This document shows, in pieces, positions 8,764 to 16,551 of a stretch of DNA of 58,081 bases. Under the pieces are notes generated by a model, which saw only the letters and a program-made list of their open reading frames with translations, was not told the DNA's origin and did no database searches. Position 1 is the first letter of the stretch. The number at the start of each line of letters is the position of its first letter. Made by a program: the position numbers and the translations under genes. Source of the DNA: Candidatus Heimdallarchaeota archaeon (GTDB taxonomy: Archaea; Asgardarchaeota; Heimdallarchaeia; Heimdallarchaeales; Heimdallarchaeaceae); assembly GCA_030668875.1 (NCBI GenBank), contig DAOVER010000021.1:1-58081 (forward strand), read 5' to 3'.

Positions 8764-11748
8764 ATGGAATCTCTTACTTGTGTTTATTTGAAGACTTTAT
8801 CCCAAATTGGGGGCGATAATCCTCGGGTTACCATTTTAGTAGATTCAGAGAATAGAAATTTTATAGTTAATCTATGGTCTCCTTGGCATGTTATAGGAGA
8901 ATATATTCAACCATATACATTACTTAAACTGTTCAATGTTGAAAAGATACAAGAAAAAGATTCTGTCTACTTCTCAGCAGGATCAAATTCTATAGTTGTT
9001 GTAGACCCAGATGTATTGATTAACGCAACAGCTGTGAACAACGTTTCTTTTTGCCCAAGAAGTTATTATCTCAATGAAATTGTTGGTGAGACTGCATCCC
9101 CCTATATCGCAATTCGTGGTTCAATCATTCACGATAGTTTTGGTTCTGCAATAGCAAGCGGAACTAAACCTTCAGAGCAGCTATCTTCTGTTATTGATTC
9201 TTTTTCACTACAGTTTGAAAAGTTCGGTTACACTAGAGAAGATGTAAATAAGGAATTGCGAGAGATGGCAGAGAGTCTAGATTCTTTTGTCGAAAAGTTG
9301 AAAGGTGATTCTCTTCCTGAAATCTTGTTTCTTTCGCCCACTTTTGGTATTCGAGGGAGAATCGATCTCTTCAATTCAGGACACATTTATGAGCTTAAAA
9401 CTGGAAAGGTTCATGCAGATGACAATATCCGATTTTCTGATTTACTTCAAGTTACACTCTATAAATATGGTCTTGATGAACATTTGGATTTATCAAAACC
9501 AAGTGATGGTACTGTGATTTATGTTGGAACTAACAAGGCTATTCTTAAGACGGCGCAACCTTCTTGGAACCTTCTTAGATATGCAATAGAACAGAGAAAC
9601 ATTGCTTACCGAATTTCATACTTGGGATATCACCCTCCCATTTTACCAGAAGATCAAATGAATAGGTGCAAAAAGTGTTCAGTAAAACATTTTTGTGCCA
9701 TGGTTTGTGCAGGTTTAAAACAAGAAAGAAGATGCTCAACCTGTCCTCATGATTTATTATGTACGCACAATGCTATGCCCGATACGTTCCAAGACTACTT
9801 CAAGCGTTTCACAAATTGGATACGTGAAGAAAGGAATGAATCTTCTCAGAATTTTGCAAATTTATGGAAATTAGATATAAACCAGAGAATTGCCAAGGGC
9901 AAAACAATAGAAGGTTTGAAACTTGAAAGCGAAATAAAGGAAAACGGAAACACTAAATTAATTTTTTCATGTAATAATATGTCAGAACTGAGAGAAGGAG
10001 ATATTGTCGTTTTAAGTCAAGGGAGCATACACAAAAGTAGTGTAATTACGGGAGCTGTTTCTAGTATCTCTAAAAACTCACTTGAAATATCGACAAGGGC
10101 TGTTGCTGGATCTATCTCTGTTGTAGACCTCTATTCATTAGATGTAGGTTTTAGAAGACAGCAAAGGGGATTATTCAACCTAGTCTTTAAGAGAAACAAT
10201 TTCAGACAGGCTATTCTTGATTCTAACCCTCCGATTATAAAATCAATTAAGGGTGATTTTGTTAAAAATAATTCCGTACAAAACGAAGGAATTGAAAGAA
10301 TATTGGGGACTAAAAACTTCTCCTTAATTCAAGGACCTGCAGGAACGGGTAAAACCTATGTCATTGCAAAATCAGCCATAATACTAGCAAAAAGCGGTGA
10401 AAAAGTTCTTCTTACTGCATTTACTAATCGGGCAGTAGACAACATATGTTCTTATCTGATATCAAACAACTTTACCAATTTCATACGATTAGGACGTAAA
10501 TATTCCACACAAGATAAAATTAAGGAATATACACTTGAAGCATATAAAGATAAAAATCCAGATAAATCGTTTTCTCAACTGTTGAATGAGATCCCTATTA
10601 TCGTCGCAACAACGTCGACAATATCTAGCCCAAATTTCGAGAAATTGGGGATTCAAACAATCATAATTGATGAAGCAAGTCAGATGACAGAACCAACTGT
10701 ATTATCAGCCTTAATGGAAGGGGATAGATTTATTCTTGTAGGGGATCATAAACAATTGCCTCCAGTTGTACAGAGTCAAACAGCTCAGACAGAAGGGTTG
10801 AGTGTTTCATTATTTGAGAGATTGGCAAAACTCTATCCAGAATCTATTCATCTATTAACTCATCAATTTCGTATGAATGAGAAACTTGTAGACTTCTCCA
10901 ATGAAAAATTCTATGAAGGGAAACTGAAATCATTTGATAACTTAGTAAAATTACAAAATCTTTTAGACTTAAGCAATTTTAAGGGAGATTACTCTCAATT
11001 AGACCATCCGGAAATTTATGACCCTAAAACCCCCTTAGTTTATGTTCCTGTACGAGGCATGTTCAACCATGATAAGAAAATTAACAAAAAAGAAGTTGAA
11101 TCAATTGCAATAATAGTGAAAAATTTCTTGAAACTCGGTTTGAATACAAATCAAATGGGGATAATTGGTCCTTATAGGGGGCAGGTCGGAGAAATAAGAA
11201 GATATCTGCCATCAAATCTTACAACTGATACAGTTGATCGGTTTCAAGGAAGTGATAGGGAATTAATTGTTCTGTCCTTAACCGAATCTCAGTCGAGTGG
11301 GAGTAGAGGATTTGGAGATGAAAGAAGATTAAATGTAGCCATAACAAGAGCAAAGAAGAAACTTGTTGTTGTAGGTGATCCACTAATCAACAAAGGAATT
11401 CTGAATGATTATATAGCATATCTGAAAACTAATGCCTCTGTTGCTGTTACCAAAGAACAGGAAAGCAGAGAAACACTAACAATTAGTGAAGAAAGCGTAG
11501 TGGTTGCTGATAATCTTTCCAAAACAGCACGTTTCTTCAAAAAGATTCAGAGTAAAGGAAAACAGCTTATTGAAAGTCAAGAGTCCAAGTACAAATGCAT
11601 GGTCTGTTTTCAACAGGTTTACGAAAATGCTCTAGAATGTCCATTTTGCGAACATATTTTTCATTATGACCATCTTGTAACATGGATAAGTAAAAAGGGT
11701 AGATGCCCATATTGTAAAACAAAACTAAGTATATTTAAAACTGCTTGA
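8764..11748 (+). CDS. Dna2-like nuclease-helicase with C-terminal RING-like zinc domain
   Basis: This 994-residue fusion begins with a Cas4/Dna2-type RecB nuclease: FCPRSYYL near residue 95, IIHDSFG, the metal-binding pair GRIDLF (about 198) and YELKTGK (about 208), and QVTLYKYG. The iron-sulphur cysteines CKKCSVKHFC (CxxCx5C, about 302) follow, and a second CxxCx5C (CSTCPHDLLC) comes soon after. An SF1B helicase occupies about 500-900: Walker A GPAGTGKT (about 523), IIDEAS, GDHKQLPPV, HQFRMN, DRFQGSDRE and NVAITRAK. Residues about 944-985 give CxxC-x10-CxxC-x4-HxxH-x10-CxxC, a RING-like zinc binder. Dna2 enzymes process flaps and DNA ends. The RING-like tail could recruit partners or act as an E3; that is inference. 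Confidence 0.9.
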   Translation: MESLTCVYLKTLSQIGGDNPRVTILVDSENRNFIVNLWSPWHVIGEYIQPYTLLKLFNVEKIQEKDSVYFSAGSNSIVVVDPDVLINATAVNNVSFCPRSYYLNEIVGETASPYIAIRGSIIHDSFGSAIASGTKPSEQLSSVIDSFSLQFEKFGYTREDVNKELREMAESLDSFVEKLKGDSLPEILFLSPTFGIRGRIDLFNSGHIYELKTGKVHADDNIRFSDLLQVTLYKYGLDEHLDLSKPSDGTVIYVGTNKAILKTAQPSWNLLRYAIEQRNIAYRISYLGYHPPILPEDQMNRCKKCSVKHFCAMVCAGLKQERRCSTCPHDLLCTHNAMPDTFQDYFKRFTNWIREERNESSQNFANLWKLDINQRIAKGKTIEGLKLESEIKENGNTKLIFSCNNMSELREGDIVVLSQGSIHKSSVITGAVSSISKNSLEISTRAVAGSISVVDLYSLDVGFRRQQRGLFNLVFKRNNFRQAILDSNPPIIKSIKGDFVKNNSVQNEGIERILGTKNFSLIQGPAGTGKTYVIAKSAIILAKSGEKVLLTAFTNRAVDNICSYLISNNFTNFIRLGRKYSTQDKIKEYTLEAYKDKNPDKSFSQLLNEIPIIVATTSTISSPNFEKLGIQTIIIDEASQMTEPTVLSALMEGDRFILVGDHKQLPPVVQSQTAQTEGLSVSLFERLAKLYPESIHLLTHQFRMNEKLVDFSNEKFYEGKLKSFDNLVKLQNLLDLSNFKGDYSQLDHPEIYDPKTPLVYVPVRGMFNHDKKINKKEVESIAIIVKNFLKLGLNTNQMGIIGPYRGQVGEIRRYLPSNLTTDTVDRFQGSDRELIVLSLTESQSSGSRGFGDERRLNVAITRAKKKLVVVGDPLINKGILNDYIAYLKTNASVAVTKEQESRETLTISEESVVVADNLSKTARFFKKIQSKGKQLIESQESKYKCMVCFQQVYENALECPFCEHIFHYDHLVTWISKKGRCPYCKTKLSIFKTA

Positions 11749-11789
11749 AAACTAAAATAAAAAGAAAAGAAAAAAGAAAAGATATTTCT

Positions 11790-13580
11790 TTATTTCTTGT
11801 ATTTTTTAAATCCGGCAATTGCTGCTAGTCCTAAGAATGATAGGAATACTAAACCTGCAATACCTACTGGGGTTGTAACCTCTACTTCGACAGTATATCC
11901 TGCTGCTTCTACGTAATCAATTGCTAAATCAATATCGTAGGCGTAATATCCTAGAGAATCATCGAAGTCCACTGCGGCATCAGGACATGGAGGACCCCCA
12001 GGAGCACCTAATCCTTCAAGAATTTCTGAAACGATTGTTTCACGTGGAACAGCGTGACTTATTGCTTTACGAATACTCAAAGCTGCGGCAGCTGTACCAA
12101 GAGGTGTAAGTTCACCTGTACCAAAAATAGGATTTTTCATGTTGATTGCCATTTCTTGATGTGATGGATCTTTAATTAAGACACCTTCTACACCAGTAAC
12201 GTCTACAAAATCTGCTAAAACTGGATAGTATTGAGCATCCATAATGTCAATGGTACCAGCAATCAATTCAGCTACTGCACTGTCTTTACCAGCTATGAAA
12301 GTTAAATACCAATCAGTTAATTTAACAGGTTCTCCGTGCCAATATGGGTTGGGTACCATTCTAACAACACTTAGATCTGGGTCAAAATCATCTAGCATGA
12401 AAGGACCACAAGAACGAACAAGTGTGTCTTGAACGTTACCAGTTAACGGTTCTTCATTAAAGATACCATAACCATGTGTTGAAATTGCTAGTTCAACAAG
12501 GCTCTTATCAATGATAGAAGAAGCAAGTAAACCTGTTGCGAAGTTATATACTCCTGTTAATTGGAATAATAACTCACCACCTGCTATATCTGGACCGACA
12601 ACAGAGATAGAATCGTTTGTAGCAAACCATTTTTTCAAGAAACTGTAGCTTGTTGAACCTACTGCAGGTGTCATGAATAATTCATATGAATACACGACAT
12701 CTGATGGTAATACATCACTTCCATCGCTGAACTTTGCATCAGGATCTAAGAACACTGTCATATTGATTTTGCTGTCAATTATTTCTGAAATTGTGAAATT
12801 CAGAGCAATTTCTGGTTCCCATTCGTGAGTATCTTGTGCTCTCTTTACTAGATTTCCATAAACAGTTTGCATCCATTGTGTATCATAGAATGATTCTACA
12901 ACATATGTATTTGGTTCTTTCAAGTCTGCAGGAATTGCATATGTAATGCTATGATCATCTGAATCATCCCAATACTCTGCTCTATGACCTGAGCTTGCTA
13001 TTAACAGTCCATCAATCCCAGATACTGTTTCACTGAAACCAAAAAGAGATCTTGGATAGATCAGTACAATAGTAGGCAAGTCTGCATATAATATTCCTTG
13101 TATATCGTGAGCTGCTGCTGTCCTTGTAGTTGGATCTAATGCAGTTAGATAATCATCTAATCTTGCATCATATGCTGCGTTGCTGTATTGATAGAAGTTG
13201 TCACCGTTTGGTATCATGCTTTCTGTGTCCCACAAACCGGTTGGGTCCCAATCAAGTCCCCATGACCAACCAACAAAGAATATGTCGAAACCACCCTTTG
13301 CATAGGTTGGAATGTAATCATAATCAATTAATGGATATGCCCATGTACGGGGACCAATATTTCCCCATCCTGTAGATTCATGGAAGGATACACCAATACC
13401 AATTTTTGGTAATTGTTGTTCCATTAGCAGTGACCATTGATTACGGGCTGCGCTTGTATTGGGTGAAAGTAAGTTTATTGAAAAAGCGATTTGTATTTCT
13501 GTTTCTTGTGCTTGTGCAAGGTATGTGCTCATACTGAACAAGACAATTAGGGTTAAACCCAATAATGCTTTATTTTTCAT
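11790..13580 (-). CDS. Membrane-anchored solute-binding protein, SBP_bac_5 (peptide/nickel) type, domains in permuted order
   Basis: This 596-residue exported protein starts at an ATG behind ATAGGTGA. Residues 1-24 form a signal peptide ending in AQA. Residues about 30-225 resemble the C-terminal lobe of family 5 binding proteins (IGIGVSF, GFDIFFVGWSWGLDWDPTG, YDARLDDYL, IQGILYADLPTIVL). Residues about 235-560 then resemble the N-terminal and middle parts (AKFSDGSDVLPSDVVYSYE, PNPYWHGEPVKL, IRKAISHAVPRETIV). A C-terminal membrane helix with KKYKK anchors it. This order is the reverse of normal, as if cut from a tandem duplicate. The ligand is probably a peptide or similar compound (inference). 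No family 5 permease is adjacent. Confidence 0.85.
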   Translation of the reverse strand: MKNKALLGLTLIVLFSMSTYLAQAQETEIQIAFSINLLSPNTSAARNQWSLLMEQQLPKIGIGVSFHESTGWGNIGPRTWAYPLIDYDYIPTYAKGGFDIFFVGWSWGLDWDPTGLWDTESMIPNGDNFYQYSNAAYDARLDDYLTALDPTTRTAAAHDIQGILYADLPTIVLIYPRSLFGFSETVSGIDGLLIASSGHRAEYWDDSDDHSITYAIPADLKEPNTYVVESFYDTQWMQTVYGNLVKRAQDTHEWEPEIALNFTISEIIDSKINMTVFLDPDAKFSDGSDVLPSDVVYSYELFMTPAVGSTSYSFLKKWFATNDSISVVGPDIAGGELLFQLTGVYNFATGLLASSIIDKSLVELAISTHGYGIFNEEPLTGNVQDTLVRSCGPFMLDDFDPDLSVVRMVPNPYWHGEPVKLTDWYLTFIAGKDSAVAELIAGTIDIMDAQYYPVLADFVDVTGVEGVLIKDPSHQEMAINMKNPIFGTGELTPLGTAAAALSIRKAISHAVPRETIVSEILEGLGAPGGPPCPDAAVDFDDSLGYYAYDIDLAIDYVEAAGYTVEVEVTTPVGIAGLVFLSFLGLAAIAGFKKYKK

Positions 13581-13711
13581 ATTTTTTTCACCTATAAATT
13601 TTCCACTCAAAAGTATATTTTACAGTGGAAGCATTTCCAAAGTGTTAATACAGCTTAATAAAGGTTTTGCGTTTCCATTTCAATAGTTGGAATCAAATTT
13701 ATCTTATAAGA

Positions 13712-13723
13712 AAAATATAAACG
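13712..13723 (-). promoter_or_regulatory. TATA box for the solute-binding protein gene
   Basis: On the minus strand CGTTTATATTTTT lies here, about 130 bases before the ATG at 13580. If used, it gives a leader of about 110 bases, long for this genome. Confidence 0.35.
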
Positions 13724-13733
13724 ACACAATCAT

Positions 13734-13763
13734 GCGAGAAGTGTAAATGTGATTGCTTCTCGC
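13734..13763. terminator. 8-bp inverted repeat between membrane gene and solute-binding protein gene
   Basis: GCGAGAAG (13734-13741) and CTTCTCGC (13756-13763) form a perfect stem with a 14-base loop. On the minus strand it follows the stop of the 159-residue gene by six bases and precedes the promoter of the binding protein, so it may end or stabilise the upstream transcript. It could also be an operator. Confidence 0.45.
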
Positions 13764-13769
13764 GACCAT

Positions 13770-14249
13770 CTAAGAGGCTCCAAAGTGCTCAATAAGTTTC
13801 AAAATCTGTACCATCACCATAAGATAAACTAGGAGCAAAACCGCAGCAATATAATAAGTAAAGGAACTGAATGTTGCCTCTCGGAAACTATCTTTACTCA
13901 TCGGTGCAGATTTGAAAAGCCTAGATTTCAAATTAGTAATGGTAACTGATTGACCGAAATTACCTACACAAGCTCCAAGAAGGACTACAAAACCAACCTC
14001 ACCAAAGAATACATATTGCATAATATCTTGTAATGCTAAATCGGGAAAAAACCCTATACCATAAATAACAATTATTGAGATTATGATATTAATAACTACA
14101 AAAATAATTGAAGTAATAAATCCTAAAAATGTGATGCGAGGCCAATTTACTTTTGTTCTTTCTTCTTCTCCCTCAGCTTTTTTTTCATCGTTATTTGCAT
14201 TAGTGATCTTTTTTCTTGTTTTTCCCACTTTCTTACTTGATGGCCCCAT
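13770..14249 (-). CDS. Small membrane protein in the ABC-type block
   Basis: I do not recognise this 159-residue protein. A very basic, hydrophilic N-terminus (about residues 1-35) is followed by three membrane segments at roughly 40-65, 78-98 and 130-152; the loop before the last is amphipathic. Its start overlaps the ABC ATPase stop by 17 bp, so it is cotranslated with that gene and is a good candidate for a membrane subunit of the same complex. It lacks features of known ABC permeases. Confidence 0.65.
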   Translation of the reverse strand: MGPSSKKVGKTRKKITNANNDEKKAEGEEERTKVNWPRITFLGFITSIIFVVINIIISIIVIYGIGFFPDLALQDIMQYVFFGEVGFVVLLGACVGNFGQSVTITNLKSRLFKSAPMSKDSFREATFSSFTYYIAAVLLLVYLMVMVQILKLIEHFGAS

Positions 14250-15273
14250 TATTGTCCCCTTTATCAGTTATTGGTGCTCCGCAATATGAACAGAACCTTG
14301 TTCCGTTCTTAACTTGATTCCCACACATTGTACATGTTATTACTCTTTTCATATTGTTAGGCACGAAATCAGCTTGATATATAGGATGCAGTATTATTTT
14401 ACCATTTTCCATTTCTATTGAAAAATGTTTAGGGCTATCCATGTCTAGTAAAACAGTTTTGGGGAGAACAATACGATTTTGTCGATCAATTTCTAACAGT
14501 CTGCTATCTTCCAATTTTCTGAGACTTATTTTACTTCCATGCTGACCAATTATTACACCATCTCTCAGTTCGAGAATTCTATCAGCTCTAGCAGCAACTT
14601 GTTGTGAATGCGTTACAATGCAGATAGCAATTCCGAGTTCTTCATTGATTCTATCAAATAAGTCTAAAATACTCTCTGTAGTTTCTACATCTAAATCGCC
14701 TGTAGGTTCATCTCCTATCAGTATTTTGGGGTTGGTTATAAGAGTTGTAGCTATAGCAGCTCTCTTCTTTTCTCCTCCAGAAAGCGTGTCTTCTCTTTTC
14801 ATTCTTTTATCCCAAATTCCAAGAAATTTTAGTAGAAATTCAGTTCTTTGTTTCACAACCTTTGGTTGTACTTTTGCATAATATCCAGCTAACTCTATAT
14901 TTTCTTTTACTGTTAGATGAGATAATAGTTTACTATCTTGAAAAATAACTCCCGCAAATGTTCTTCTTGCCTTTATTATTTCTTCATAAGTAGACCTTGT
15001 AATGTCTTTTGAAAGTTCTTTCCAAAATACTTTACCCGAGGTGGTTTTAGTAATTCCTGCTACTACATTTACTAGCGTAGTTTTTCCAGATCCGCTTGGT
15101 CCAATTAGAAATAACTTTTCTTGAGGTTTTACTTTGAAAGAAACACCTCTTAATGCTTGTGTTTCTATTTTCCCAGTTCGGTAAATTTTGATTATATCTT
15201 CAGCAACTAATAATGGATCAGCATCGTTGATTGCTTCGGTTCCATGCGACGGGGAACTAATCTTAGTTACCAT
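14233..15273 (-). CDS. ABC transporter ATPase (LolD/MacB type) with AbrB-like and zinc-ribbon extensions
   Basis: In this 346-residue protein, residues about 20-245 form an ABC ATPase of the LolD/MacB/FtsE class: Walker A GPSGSGKTT, Q-loop FQDS, signature LSGGEKKR, Walker B ILIGDEPTGDLD and switch His in VTHS. Residues about 265-305 (LLEIDRQNRIVLPKTVL...) match the SpoVT/AbrB swapped-hairpin pattern. The C-terminus holds a zinc ribbon, CTMCG-x8-CSYCG. LolD-type ATPases normally pair with FtsX-like permeases, but none is here; the neighbours are a 159- and a 357-residue membrane protein. AbrB modules usually dimerise or bind DNA, so the extension may be structural or regulatory (inference). 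Confidence 0.9.
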   Translation of the reverse strand: MVTKISSPSHGTEAINDADPLLVAEDIIKIYRTGKIETQALRGVSFKVKPQEKLFLIGPSGSGKTTLVNVVAGITKTTSGKVFWKELSKDITRSTYEEIIKARRTFAGVIFQDSKLLSHLTVKENIELAGYYAKVQPKVVKQRTEFLLKFLGIWDKRMKREDTLSGGEKKRAAIATTLITNPKILIGDEPTGDLDVETTESILDLFDRINEELGIAICIVTHSQQVAARADRILELRDGVIIGQHGSKISLRKLEDSRLLEIDRQNRIVLPKTVLLDMDSPKHFSIEMENGKIILHPIYQADFVPNNMKRVITCTMCGNQVKNGTRFCSYCGAPITDKGDNNGAIK

Positions 15274-15374
15274 TGGTATAACTCTCCTCTCTTATACACT
15301 AATAAAATTGTTCATTGAATAAAATTGGTTTAAAATTGAAAAGAATAAAGAAAAGAATGTGGAATGTGTTTTGT

Positions 15375-16448
15375 TTAGGTAGATGTTTCTCCTACTTGAT
15401 CCTCAGATTCCCCTTTGTCAAGTTGTCCTTGAAAGTCTAGCACTGGAGTTTTTCTAGCCTTTATGCCATCGGTAATCTTGCGAATCAGGAAATCTCTATT
15501 CATCCATATTTTGTCAAGGTTTCCTATGATTAAGAATATTGCATATATAATTAAAAATGGTATCAAATAAATCACCCATGTTGAAAATGCAACAGCAATT
15601 GGATGATATTGCCCTTGTTCATTTGCATATCCAAGACCATATATTAGGAAGTCATTGGATTTTCTATCCACAAAGAGAGAGAATAAAATGTCTCTAAAAC
15701 TCAACGTGATGTCGCCAGTCATTAAAGCCATAGCTGTTCCAACAATGAGGCTAGAAATAAAGACTATAAGTAGGAAAGATTTAGCACTGGGAATGTATTT
15801 TTTTCTTTTTTGAACAAGTTTGAACATAATGAAATTGTATGTTGCAGAAACAACTGCACCAAGTATTATAGGCATTAGGACAATCCAAATGTACATATTT
15901 GTCCATTTTGGATTTGTTGGATTTGTTGGATTAATTAGCTCAGAACCCCAAATATTCTCTACATTGTAAAATCTGTGTGATTGAGCAAAATCTAACTCAT
16001 CAACTGGAAAAGCTCCATTTCTGAAAAAACCACTATCTGCAAACAGATATAGTGCGAAACCTAGAATTAAAGCCACCATTGGTGCAAAGAACCAAACCAG
16101 TACAGGCTTTGCAATGATTCTTAAAGTTGCATCTTGGCCTCCATTTAATCCATATGTAAGAAAGACGTTCATCCAGTAACTAGGTCCTTCCCAAAAAGAG
16201 TGTTCTGAACCTCTTAACGAATTTGTGATTCCCATAATTAACACACTAATAAGCCAGGTAGAGAAAAGATAAATACCCATTGGCGAATGAAACTTCTTCC
16301 ACATCCACTTCCCTAAGGCAATAAACCGATCTCCCAATACACCAAAAAAGGTTCTTGGACCCATTTCTGTTGTGTCAATATTGATCTCTTCCGTATCAGT
16401 TTTATCTACTTGCATATTAATAGCCACGTTGCATATTTTCTTAGACAT
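15375..16448 (-). CDS. Polytopic membrane protein upstream of the ABC ATPase
   Basis: This 357-residue protein has about six membrane segments (near residues 58-77, 112-135, 183-210, 222-245, 285-310, with a weaker one near 90) and hydrophilic ends. The N-terminal 40 residues are acidic and probably cytosolic, as is the C-terminal tail. I do not recognise a permease signature. It is codirectional with and about 100 bp upstream of the ABC ATPase, so it may supply the membrane channel. The start ATG has a weak AAAGG 6 bases ahead; internal ATGs at codons 12 and 29 are alternatives. Confidence 0.68.
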   Translation of the reverse strand: MSKKICNVAINMQVDKTDTEEINIDTTEMGPRTFFGVLGDRFIALGKWMWKKFHSPMGIYLFSTWLISVLIMGITNSLRGSEHSFWEGPSYWMNVFLTYGLNGGQDATLRIIAKPVLVWFFAPMVALILGFALYLFADSGFFRNGAFPVDELDFAQSHRFYNVENIWGSELINPTNPTNPKWTNMYIWIVLMPIILGAVVSATYNFIMFKLVQKRKKYIPSAKSFLLIVFISSLIVGTAMALMTGDITLSFRDILFSLFVDRKSNDFLIYGLGYANEQGQYHPIAVAFSTWVIYLIPFLIIYAIFLIIGNLDKIWMNRDFLIRKITDGIKARKTPVLDFQGQLDKGESEDQVGETST

Positions 16449-16551
16449 TTTAAACCTTTTCTCTTACAATTAGCTTTACGTTAAAAAAAATGATTCAACC
16501 AAAATCATTTAAATACGTTCATTCTTGATTTTTTAAAGCTTGAGGATTATA

